From assembly GCA_036398095.1 (NCBI GenBank), contig DASWHR010000033.1:1-64000 (forward strand): 64,000 nucleotides of DNA. Direction: 5' to 3'. Positions 57,509-64,000 of this stretch are shown here, one piece after another (positions within the stretch are counted from its first letter, which is position 1; each line of letters opens with the position of its first letter). The position numbers and the translations under genes were made by a program. The notes under the pieces were generated by a model. The model made no database searches and was not told the DNA's origin. It worked only from the letters and a program-made list of their open reading frames with translations. Source of the DNA: DASWHR01 sp036398095 (GTDB lineage: Bacteria; Actinomycetota; AC-67).

Positions 57509-58426
57509 ATGAGCGCAACCGAGAACGGCCCGGCGATCGTGGTCCGCGGCCTGCTGAAGCGCTACGGCGACGTGGACGCCGTCCGCGGCATCGATCTGAC
57601 GGTCGAGCGCGGCGAGGTGTTCGCGCTGCTCGGGCCGAACGGCGCCGGCAAGACCACCACGGTCGAGATCATGGAAGGTCACCGCATGCGAAGCGGCGGC
57701 GACGTGCGCGTCCTCGGATTCGATCCCGCCGACGGCGGGCGCGCGTTCCGAAACCGCATCGGCATCGTGCTGCAGCAGATCGGAGTCGAGAAATACCTGA
57801 CCGTCGCCGAGATCGTCGAACTGTTTCGCTCCTACTATCCCGATCCGCTCGCGCTCGACGAGATCATCGAGGTGGTCGGCTTGCGCGAGAAGCGCACCGC
57901 GCGCGTGCGCACGCTCTCGGGAGGCCAGCAACGACGGCTCGACGTCGCGATCGGACTTGCCGGAAATCCGGATCTGCTGTTCCTGGACGAGCCGACCACC
58001 GGCTTCGATCCGGGCGCGCGACGCAACGCCTGGGACATGATCCGAAATCTCAAGGCGCTGGGCAAGACCATCTTCCTTACGACGCACTACATGGACGAGG
58101 CGCAGGAGCTGGCCGATCGCGTCGCGGTGATCGCCGGCGGGCGGATCGTCGCCGAAGGAGCACCCGGCGAGATCGGCGGCCGCGACACCGCCGAAACGCT
58201 CATTCGCTTCCGGTCACCATCGGCGCCGCTGCCCGGCGGGCTCGCCGCCGCCGCGCAGACACGCGGCGACTCGGTCGTCATTTCAACGGCGACTCCGACC
58301 GCGACGCTGGCCCGCTTGACCGCGTGGGCGGTCGAGCGCGGCATCGAGTTGGAGGAGTTGCACGTGGCCCGGCCTTCGCTCGAGGACGTCTACCTGGAAC
58401 TCGCCGGAGAGGCCGGAACGCAATGA
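57509..58426 (+). CDS. ABC-2 type transporter ATP-binding protein
   Basis: 305 residues from the ATG at 57509, 11 bases after a TATCCT box. A complete NBD: Walker A GPNGAGKTTT, signature LSGGQQRRLDVAIGL, Walker B LLFLDEPTTG and H-loop TTHYMDEA. The C-terminal 80 residues are the regulatory extension seen in DrrA-like drug or lipid exporters. Coupled to the permease gene by an ATGA overlap. Confidence 0.93.
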   Translation: MSATENGPAIVVRGLLKRYGDVDAVRGIDLTVERGEVFALLGPNGAGKTTTVEIMEGHRMRSGGDVRVLGFDPADGGRAFRNRIGIVLQQIGVEKYLTVAEIVELFRSYYPDPLALDEIIEVVGLREKRTARVRTLSGGQQRRLDVAIGLAGNPDLLFLDEPTTGFDPGARRNAWDMIRNLKALGKTIFLTTHYMDEAQELADRVAVIAGGRIVAEGAPGEIGGRDTAETLIRFRSPSAPLPGGLAAAAQTRGDSVVISTATPTATLARLTAWAVERGIELEELHVARPSLEDVYLELAGEAGTQ

Positions 58427-59205
58427 GCGCGGGAACGCCCTCCGACGCCGGACTGGTCGTGCGGCAGTTCCGCGCCGAATGGAAATCGTTCTGGCGGAAC
58501 CCGGCCGCAGCCGGGTTCACGTTCGTGTTCCCGCTGATGTTCATGGTGATCTTCAACCTGCTCTTCGACGATCCCTACACCGGCCGCGGTCCGCGGGTGA
58601 GCGCCGCGACCTTCTTCACGCCCGCGCTGATCACGTTCTCGGTCGTGTCTGCGTGCTTCACCAACGTCGCCATGGGCGTGGTGTTCGCGCGCGAAGAAGG
58701 CGTGCTCAAACGCGTACGCGGCACGCCGCTGCCACCGTGGATCTATCTTGCGGGCCGGATCGTCAACGCGATGGCCGTCACCGTGATCCTGGTCGCGATC
58801 ATGCTCGTGTTCGGCGTCGCGATCTACGGCGTGGAACTGCCCGGCGCGACCATGCCCGCATTCGTCGTCACGCTGCTGGTCGGCGCGGCGTCGCTCTGCG
58901 CGCTGGGTCTTGCCGCAACCGTCGCCGTCCCGAACGAGGACGCCGCTCCACCGATCATCAACCTGATGGTGCTGCCGCTGCTGTTCATCTCGGATGTGTT
59001 CATCCCGCTCGACAACGCGCCGGCGTGGCTGATCCGGTTCGCCGACGTGTTTCCCATCCGCCACCTGTCGAACTCGCTGATCGAGGCGTTCATCGGCAGA
59101 GGAGGCAGCGCGTTCAACGCCCCCGACTTGCTGGTGATCGCCGGCTGGGGCGTCGCGGCCGTCGCGTTCTCTGTGCGCGCGTTCCGGTGGGAGCCGAAGC
59201 GGTAG
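58423..59205 (+). CDS. ABC-2 family permease
   Basis: 260 residues with six membrane helices. The N-terminal segment (FRAEWKSFWRNPAAAGFTFVFPLMFMVIFNLLF), the cytoplasmic FAREEGVLKRVRGTPL loop and the helix 5-6 region FISDVFIPLDNAPAWL..FPIRHLSNSL are typical of ABC-2 permeases. It should form an export complex with the ATPase encoded upstream. Substrate unknown (drug, lipid or polysaccharide). Confidence 0.9.
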   Translation: MSAGTPSDAGLVVRQFRAEWKSFWRNPAAAGFTFVFPLMFMVIFNLLFDDPYTGRGPRVSAATFFTPALITFSVVSACFTNVAMGVVFAREEGVLKRVRGTPLPPWIYLAGRIVNAMAVTVILVAIMLVFGVAIYGVELPGATMPAFVVTLLVGAASLCALGLAATVAVPNEDAAPPIINLMVLPLLFISDVFIPLDNAPAWLIRFADVFPIRHLSNSLIEAFIGRGGSAFNAPDLLVIAGWGVAAVAFSVRAFRWEPKR

Positions 59206-59220
59206 CGACAATAACGACCG

Positions 59221-59736
59221 TTACAAGTATTGGCCGGGACGATCGCCGTGGGGCTCATCGCCGGGCAGCGGCGGGACGCCCGGCGTTCCCCGGACCGGCA
59301 TGCCGGGCGGCAGGCCGCGACGCCGCATTTCTTCGAGCTGCGCGGCGGCCGCCATCTGCTGCGTGGCGATCGCGGCCTGAATGCCTTGGAACAGCCCTTC
59401 GAGCCAGCCGAGCAACTGAGCCTGCGCGATGCGGATCTCGGATTCCGACGGGATGCTGTCTCCGTCGAGCGGCATCGTGATGCGATCGAGCTCGTCGCGC
59501 AGGGGACCCGACAGGCCGGTCTTGAGCTCTTCGAGGACGCTCGCGTGGATCTTGCGCAGATGCTCGCGAGCGTGCTCGTCGACCGGCGCGCGGCGAACCT
59601 CTTCGAGCATCTCGCGCACCATCACGGCGATGCGCAGCAACTTGGCCGGCTGCTCGACCGCGGTCTCGTGGTCGGTCCCCTCGGGGGATGAATCCGCCAT
59701 GCGGCCGACGACTTCGGTGGGTTCGGGTTCACTCAT
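59221..59736 (-). CDS. bpa: bacterial proteasome activator Bpa (PafE)
   Basis: A 171-residue helical protein. The central four-helix region (LLRIAVMVREMLEEVRRAPVDEHAREHL through IRIAQAQLLGWLEGLFQGIQAAIATQQ, about 32-138) forms the ring-forming domain, and the C-terminus ends GQYL, the HbYX-type tail that opens the 20S gate. It recruits substrates to the proteasome without ATP. Its presence implies a 20S proteasome (prcA/prcB) elsewhere in the genome. Confidence 0.88.
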   Translation of the reverse strand: MSEPEPTEVVGRMADSSPEGTDHETAVEQPAKLLRIAVMVREMLEEVRRAPVDEHAREHLRKIHASVLEELKTGLSGPLRDELDRITMPLDGDSIPSESEIRIAQAQLLGWLEGLFQGIQAAIATQQMAAAAQLEEMRRRGLPPGMPVRGTPGVPPLPGDEPHGDRPGQYL

Positions 59737-59987
59737 GTCGCGCCAAGTCTACCCACGCGCTCGGGTGGCGGCGGAAAACCGACCGTTCCCTTCTTACGGG
59801 ACATTCGGCACAATCCACGGCACCGACAACGGCGCGAAATGGTTCGCCCGGGCCATCCAGTTCTAGTCGCGACCACCCGAACAATGATGAGACGAAGGCA
59901 GATGATAGTCCCGGCATGCGCGAACGAAATGGTGTCGGGTCGTGAGAAACCGGATGCCCGGCGGATGGCCGAGGCGAAGGAGTCGCG

Positions 59988-60614
59988 GTGCGAAAACTGC
60001 GTTTTGAAGGGCTACTCGCGGCCGGTCTGGTCGCGCTTGCTCTGACAGGGGCATCGCCGGCCGCGGCCGCGGGCGAAATCACGGACCTCACCACCGATCT
60101 GACCGAGGCCGGGACCGGCGATCTCACCGGAACCGGCGACGCGACCGGCGACGCGCTGCCTTCGATCCTGCCGACCAACTCCCTCCCCCTCGATGGGCCG
60201 CTGGATGGGCCGCTCGACGAGCCGCTGGGCGAGCTGCCGCTGGGCGAACCGCCCGTCTCGGAAGGCACCGAACCGGCGCCCGGCCCGAACTCAGAGGGAT
60301 CATCGTCCGGCGAGGAAACCACGTCGGGCGACGGCAACTCGCCCGGGTCCTCCGGATCCGCGGGATCGGATTCCGGTGAGGCGCTCCAAGGCGACGAGCC
60401 GGCGACGACGTCGACGGCAAAGGCAACCTTGACCGGCTCGGCCGGAACGCTTGCATCCAACATCGGACGGCTCGTCGGGCCGCTGGGCATTCCGCTCGGC
60501 CTGGCGCTTGCCGCGGCCGTGATTCTGCTCATCGCCACTCGCCGGCCGGTGGCGTTGCGAAAGGTCGAAGAGGAAGGAACGTGGGGGCATGAAGGACGGA
60601 GCCACCGGCTCTAG
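59988..60614 (+). CDS. secreted low-complexity protein with C-terminal TM
   Basis: 208 residues from the GTG at 59988, with GAAGGAG 6 bases upstream. A signal peptide (cleavage near AAAAGE, residue 28) is followed by Asp/Thr/Gly repeats (TDLTEAGTGDLTGTGDATGD), Pro-Leu repeats (LDGPLDGPLDEPLGELPLGE) and a Ser-rich region, ending in a membrane helix (about 163-183) and basic tail. Probably a wall-spanning stalk. The 251-bp region before it (59737-59987) shows no other gene. Its end overlaps the GGDEF gene by 26 bases. Confidence 0.6.
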   Translation: MRKLRFEGLLAAGLVALALTGASPAAAAGEITDLTTDLTEAGTGDLTGTGDATGDALPSILPTNSLPLDGPLDGPLDEPLGELPLGEPPVSEGTEPAPGPNSEGSSSGEETTSGDGNSPGSSGSAGSDSGEALQGDEPATTSTAKATLTGSAGTLASNIGRLVGPLGIPLGLALAAAVILLIATRRPVALRKVEEEGTWGHEGRSHRL

Positions 60615-62301
60615 CCGCAAAGACGCGGCGCCGGCGCGTGCCGGCCCCGCCCCGCGCGACCTTCCCGCCGCGGGATCGGGCCGCCTCGCCGTGTTCGCGA
60701 TGGTCCGCGCGAGCATTCCCGTCTTCGCGCTGATCGGGCTCGCGGCCGCGCCGTCGACCGATCTGGATGTGCGGCGCATCGCCGCGCTGCTGACTGCGCA
60801 AGTCGCGATGGCAGCCGCCACGCAGGCGCTCGTAATCCGCCGTCGCTCCGCGGCCGCCGCGATCGTGTGGCTGGGCATCGTCGCGGATCTGGTCGTGATC
60901 ACCGCGCTCGCCGCCTCGACCGGCGGCGCGTCAGGACCGCTCACCTTCCTGTACACCATCGAAGCCGTGGCCGCCGGCATCCTGCTCGAATCCCGGGTCG
61001 GGATGCGCGTGCTCGGTATGTCGATGGCCGCGATCATCGGGCTGGACATCGCGGCGAGTCGCGGCCTGATCGTGGGAGAAGCCGGCGGTCTGCAAGCGTT
61101 GATGGCCGTCGCCGTCCTGTGGACCACCGCCGGCGGCGCGATCGCGTTCAGCATGTTCAACGAACGCGAGATCCGGCGGCACACCGCCCAGCTTCAAACG
61201 ATCCGGCGGATCACGCTCGACATCGAAGACTCGCTGTCGATCCCCGAAATCATGGCCGACCTGTGCCGCGGCGTCGTGGACGAGTTCAACTTCAGCTCCG
61301 CCGCCGTGCTGGTGCGCTCCGGCGACGCATTGGCGGTCGCCGGCGGCCATAACGTGACCGGCTCGTCCTCGCAGACGATCCCGCTGCGAGGACCGCTGTC
61401 CGAGGCGATCGGGTCGGGGCGCGCCTCGATCGTGCCGGCGGCGCGCGCACGGACCGAAAGCTCGCTGTCGGATCTGTTCGGCGCACGCGGCTACGTGGCC
61501 GTGCCGCTCGGCGACGAAGGCCTGCTCGTTGCGACTCGAACAGGACGCGGCCGGCGCGGCGCGCTGATCCGCGACCGCGAAGTCGAGGCGCTCGAAGGTC
61601 TTGCCCATCATGCGGCGCTGGCGCTCGCCAACGCCGCGCTGCACGAACACGTCAGCGCCATGGCCCGCACGGATCCGCTCACCGGTCTGCCGAACCACGG
61701 CGAGTTCCAACGCGCGCTGGCCGCCGAACTCGGACGGCTCGAGCGGTTCGCGACGCTGCGCGGCGGCCCCCATCACGTGTCGCTGCTGCTGCTCGACATC
61801 GACCATTTCAAGTCGTTCAACGACACGTATGGGCACCAGGCGGGCGACGATGTGCTGCGCGGCGTGTCCGACGCCGTCCGCGGCGCCGTGCGGACCTTCG
61901 ACGTGCCGGCTCGCTACGGCGGCGAAGAGCTTGCCGTCGTGCTGCCCGAGACCGACCCGGAGTCCGCCGCCCTCGTGGCCGAACGCGTCCGAAAGGCGAT
62001 CGCCGACTGGACCGGCGGACCGCGGCAAGTCACGGTGTCGGTCGGCGTGGCAACCGCGCCGGCGAACGGCACGACCCCGGCCGAGATGGTCGCATCCGCG
62101 GACGCGGCGCTCTACGCCGGCAAGCAAAGCGGCCGCAACCAGGTGAGCATCGCCAAGCCCGGTCGCGCCCCCCGCGCGGTCGTGCAGATGACCGACGCTA
62201 AATCACGACGGACGCGACGAGCCGAACCCCGCGCTGACGGCGAATCGCCGCCCGCTCACGCGCAGTCGTCCCGCCCCAAACGCCGAACTCCTCGCGGTTG
62301 A
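60589..62301 (+). CDS. membrane GAF-GGDEF diguanylate cyclase
   Basis: A 570-residue protein: six N-terminal helices (about 30-180), a short coiled coil, a GAF domain (about 210-360) and a GGDEF domain with the active-site motif GGEEL at residue 444. The RxxD I-site (RTFDVPARY just before GGEEL) allows product inhibition. It should make c-di-GMP. The last 35 residues are an Arg/Pro-rich tail that lies over the 3' end of the WhiB gene on the other strand (104-base overlap). Confidence 0.9.
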   Translation: MKDGATGSSRKDAAPARAGPAPRDLPAAGSGRLAVFAMVRASIPVFALIGLAAAPSTDLDVRRIAALLTAQVAMAAATQALVIRRRSAAAAIVWLGIVADLVVITALAASTGGASGPLTFLYTIEAVAAGILLESRVGMRVLGMSMAAIIGLDIAASRGLIVGEAGGLQALMAVAVLWTTAGGAIAFSMFNEREIRRHTAQLQTIRRITLDIEDSLSIPEIMADLCRGVVDEFNFSSAAVLVRSGDALAVAGGHNVTGSSSQTIPLRGPLSEAIGSGRASIVPAARARTESSLSDLFGARGYVAVPLGDEGLLVATRTGRGRRGALIRDREVEALEGLAHHAALALANAALHEHVSAMARTDPLTGLPNHGEFQRALAAELGRLERFATLRGGPHHVSLLLLDIDHFKSFNDTYGHQAGDDVLRGVSDAVRGAVRTFDVPARYGGEELAVVLPETDPESAALVAERVRKAIADWTGGPRQVTVSVGVATAPANGTTPAEMVASADAALYAGKQSGRNQVSIAKPGRAPRAVVQMTDAKSRRTRRAEPRADGESPPAHAQSSRPKRRTPRG

Positions 62302-62476
62302 TCGCCCAGTCGAGGCACTTGTCTCGCACGGGGCAGTTGGCGCAGATGGATTTGGCGCGCGCGATCGCGGCGCCGCCTTCCGCGTAGAAGAGTTCGGAAT
62401 CGACGCCTTCGCACGCGGCCCCTTCAAGATACGGGTACATGCGTGAACGTCGCGTCTCGAGAAGAACAGTCGGCAC
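62198..62476 (-). CDS. WhiB-family iron-sulfur regulator
   Basis: 92 residues from the GTG at 62476, with a strong GGAGGAGGT ribosome site 7 bases upstream. The Cys pattern AACEG...ICANCPVRDKC (22, 45, 48, 54) and the turn EFGVWGGTT are the WhiB core, followed by the short basic region RERAAIRRQRG. It lacks the AT-hook of the WhiB7-like protein and resembles WhiB1/WhiB2-type small regulators. A strong promoter lies upstream. Confidence 0.92.
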   Translation of the reverse strand: MPTVLLETRRSRMYPYLEGAACEGVDSELFYAEGGAAIARAKSICANCPVRDKCLDWAINREEFGVWGGTTARERAAIRRQRGVRLVASVVI

Positions 62477-62554
62477 GGGGTTACCTCCTCCCGGTCACGC
62501 CCGCCTCGTGCGCGACCGAACGACGAATCAGGGAAGAGGGAAGGAACGCGGTGA

Positions 62555-62584
62555 GTGATACGCGCCGCACCGTAGGGCTGTCAA
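62555..62584 (-). promoter_or_regulatory. promoter of the WhiB gene
   Basis: Reverse strand: TTGACA (62579-62584), 18-bp spacer, TATCAC (62555-62560). Transcription would start about 70 bases before the GTG. This is the best sigma-70 match in the window. Confidence 0.7.
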
Positions 62585-62721
62585 GATCGTGAAACTTCGA
62601 ATGGGAAAACCCCCGGTCCGGTGCCCGATTTCCGCGGCCGGCGCCGCAGGTCCCGCAATCCTTGACCCGGCCCCTCGCGAGCGAGAGACTGCACCGAAGA
62701 TCCGACGCGAGGAGGAATCAC

Positions 62722-63180
62722 ATGACCGAGCCACCGAACACGCCGGGAGGCGGCGCGCCCGGAGGCCCCGACTGGGGCGAGATGAAGGGCCAAGTGATGG
62801 CGGCGAAAGGCCCCGACCGGCTGATCCTGATTGCCGGCGCCTTGTTCTTCGTCGACTCGTTCCTGCCGTGGTACGGATTCTCGTTCGGCGGCTTCGGAGC
62901 AAACATCAAAGGCTGGAGCGCGGGTGGGCTGGCGGTGCTGTCGATCCTGTTCGCGATCGCCGCGCTGGCGCTGGCGGTCCTGCGCATCGCGAAGGTCAAC
63001 GTTCAGCTCGGAGCATCCGATGGACTGCTCTACTTGATCCTCGGCGGCGGCGCTTTCGTGTTCGCGCTCCTTCGATTCATCACCGAGACGCGCCTGACCA
63101 AGTTCGGCCTCTACATCGCCATCGTGCTGGGCGCGATTCTTGCCTACGCGGGATGGATGAAGAAGAAGGCCGAAGCCTGA
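62722..63180 (+). CDS. four-TM membrane protein, unknown function
   Basis: 152 residues from the ATG at 62722, with GAGGAGGAA 6 bases upstream. After a Gly/Pro-rich cytoplasmic start, helices lie near 34-50, 62-85, 95-115 and 122-142, ending KKKAEA. The plan resembles small DUF membrane proteins of Actinobacteria; family not recognised. A hairpin terminator follows the stop. Confidence 0.65.
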   Translation: MTEPPNTPGGGAPGGPDWGEMKGQVMAAKGPDRLILIAGALFFVDSFLPWYGFSFGGFGANIKGWSAGGLAVLSILFAIAALALAVLRIAKVNVQLGASDGLLYLILGGGAFVFALLRFITETRLTKFGLYIAIVLGAILAYAGWMKKKAEA

Positions 63181-63194
63181 TCAACTGCTTCATC

Positions 63195-63223
63195 GAAAAG
63201 CCTCCGCCGAGCGGGGGCTTTTC
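63195..63223 (+). terminator. intrinsic terminator
   Basis: GAAAAGCC pairs with GGCTTTTC around a smaller CCGC stem, 15 bases after the membrane-protein stop; the T-rich end of the stem supports termination. Confidence 0.7.
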
Positions 63224-63316
63224 GCTCTACGGGCGGCGCAGCCGGGTTCCGAGCGCGATCAGCAGGACCGCGCTGGTGATCGGCCAAGGCGATCGTTACT
63301 GTTCTGCGCATGTTTT

Positions 63317-63925
63317 CTAGTCCTGGTACGTTGAAACCATCCGGTCGAAGGTGGGCAGTATCGTGGGCTCATACTTGGGATCGTCCGCGAACCAAGCCAG
63401 ATCGATGACCACATCGCGAAGGAACAATATGACGTGATGAATGGTCCCAATCTCATCTGCGTGACCTTCGAACGCGAGGGCCGTGCGTCCGTTAACATCA
63501 GTACTTCGCTTGTTCGTTACCTCGCGGTAATAGAGTCGATCTCCATCAGGCGCGTCGCGGTCGGCTGAATGGGTCGCAACCCAAGCAGACAACGCTTCAT
63601 TGTCCTTCTCGAAGACGTTGATCTCGACTTGTCCGGCAGGGTACCCGCCGAGAAAGGAGTGGTCGACGAAACGAACGAACTTCCGAACGCCGCTTCTGGG
63701 CTGCGTCACGTCCTCGACGACGAAATCGGATGGGTATTCGATCGAGAACCCGTATTCGGGATCTTGGTAGCGGTTCCACGAATCGGAATCGGAGGGGCTG
63801 TGGCTGGTCGTTTCGTCAGGAGAGGGACTCTCTGAGACTGCCACTTGCGGTGCCGTTCCACGGCCGCAGCCGACGCCGGCGACGAGCGCAACTATTGCAG
63901 CGAGTCCAAGGGTTCGTCCAGTCAA
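63317..63925 (-). CDS. secreted lipoprotein, unknown function
   Basis: 202 residues from a TTG at 63925 preceded by AAGGAACC. The lipobox GVGCGRG follows a short signal peptide. After a Ser/Pro/Asp-rich linker the mature domain (about 55-200) starts QDPEYGFSIEYPSDFVVED, a wording common to PsbP-like/DUF-type lipoproteins, and is alpha/beta. The base composition from about 63300 to the right edge is clearly less GC-rich than the rest of the window, suggesting recent acquisition or a different gene history. Confidence 0.6.
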   Translation of the reverse strand: MTGRTLGLAAIVALVAGVGCGRGTAPQVAVSESPSPDETTSHSPSDSDSWNRYQDPEYGFSIEYPSDFVVEDVTQPRSGVRKFVRFVDHSFLGGYPAGQVEINVFEKDNEALSAWVATHSADRDAPDGDRLYYREVTNKRSTDVNGRTALAFEGHADEIGTIHHVILFLRDVVIDLAWFADDPKYEPTILPTFDRMVSTYQD

Positions 63926-64000
63926 CGACAGGTTCCTTCGATCCGTTTGAGCACGGCTCGAATCTAGAGACAGAGAGAGGCCGCGGTCAATGGGTAGGTA

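Overview
The window is GC-rich actinobacterial chromosome, probably from an uncultured or deep-branching Actinomycetota. The taxonomic markers are a bacterial proteasome activator (Bpa) ending in GQYL, two WhiB iron-sulfur regulators (one WhiB7-like with an AT-hook), a UPF0182/PDZ-Lon/DUF2342 gene block, two DUF222-HNH (13E12-type) genes, a TIGR03083-type DinB protein and an initiator tRNA with a C1-U72 mismatch. PilT, MreB and a SpoIID-domain protein make a classical mycobacterium or streptomycete less likely. Several genes have a -10-like hexamer 6-11 nt before the start codon, suggesting frequent leaderless transcripts.

Region by region. 1-2.3 kb: left-truncated reverse-strand HTH gene, degraded tyrosine-recombinase-like fragment, DUF222-HNH gene, a perfect inverted repeat, and tRNA-fMet with promoter and terminator. 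2.3-13.7 kb: mostly reverse-strand envelope block (SecE-like protein, UPF0182 membrane protein, FecR-like lipoprotein, multi-TM histidine kinase, PDZ-Lon protease, S8 protease, MreB). 13.7-18.9 kb: DUF2342 zincin and DUF72 protein, lipoprotein, YgjP-like metallopeptidase, VOC protein, crotonase, small membrane protein. 18.9-25.6 kb: alkaline-phosphatase-superfamily enzyme divergent from a GH38 alpha-mannosidase coupled to an M15 peptidase lipoprotein, then a second DUF222-HNH gene. 25.6-31.4 kb: ECF sigma factor with a membrane partner, CinA-like protein, zinc ribbons, PilT and a CBS-pair protein. 31.4-38.9 kb: SpoIID protein, LAxTG-anchored DUF11 protein, TlpA-like thioredoxin, WhiB7-like gene with a long uORF-containing leader, Uma2 nuclease, large secreted protein. 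38.9-49.4 kb: OmpR-type two-component system, acyl-CoA ligase, secreted protein, amidase/DinB pair, PhzF, alpha/beta hydrolase, and an XRE-TPR regulator divergent from a 43-codon signal-peptide-like ORF. 49.4-64 kb: MFS exporter/MarR divergon, CAP protein, ABC1 kinase, UspA, an ABC exporter whose nucleotide-binding domain looks dead, CDP-alcohol phosphatidyltransferase, an intact ABC-2 system, Bpa, GGDEF protein, second WhiB, and an AT-richer lipoprotein at the right edge.

The main themes are envelope biology, surface display and signal transduction. The best candidates for something undescribed are the XRE-TPR/short-peptide pair (49.1-49.35 kb), the uORF/attenuator leader of the WhiB7-like gene (36.2-36.55 kb), the PDZ-Lon/kinase/FecR/UPF0182 cluster, and the ABC exporter with every catalytic ATPase motif altered except Walker B. 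All functional calls come from reading motifs by eye; no database search was run.
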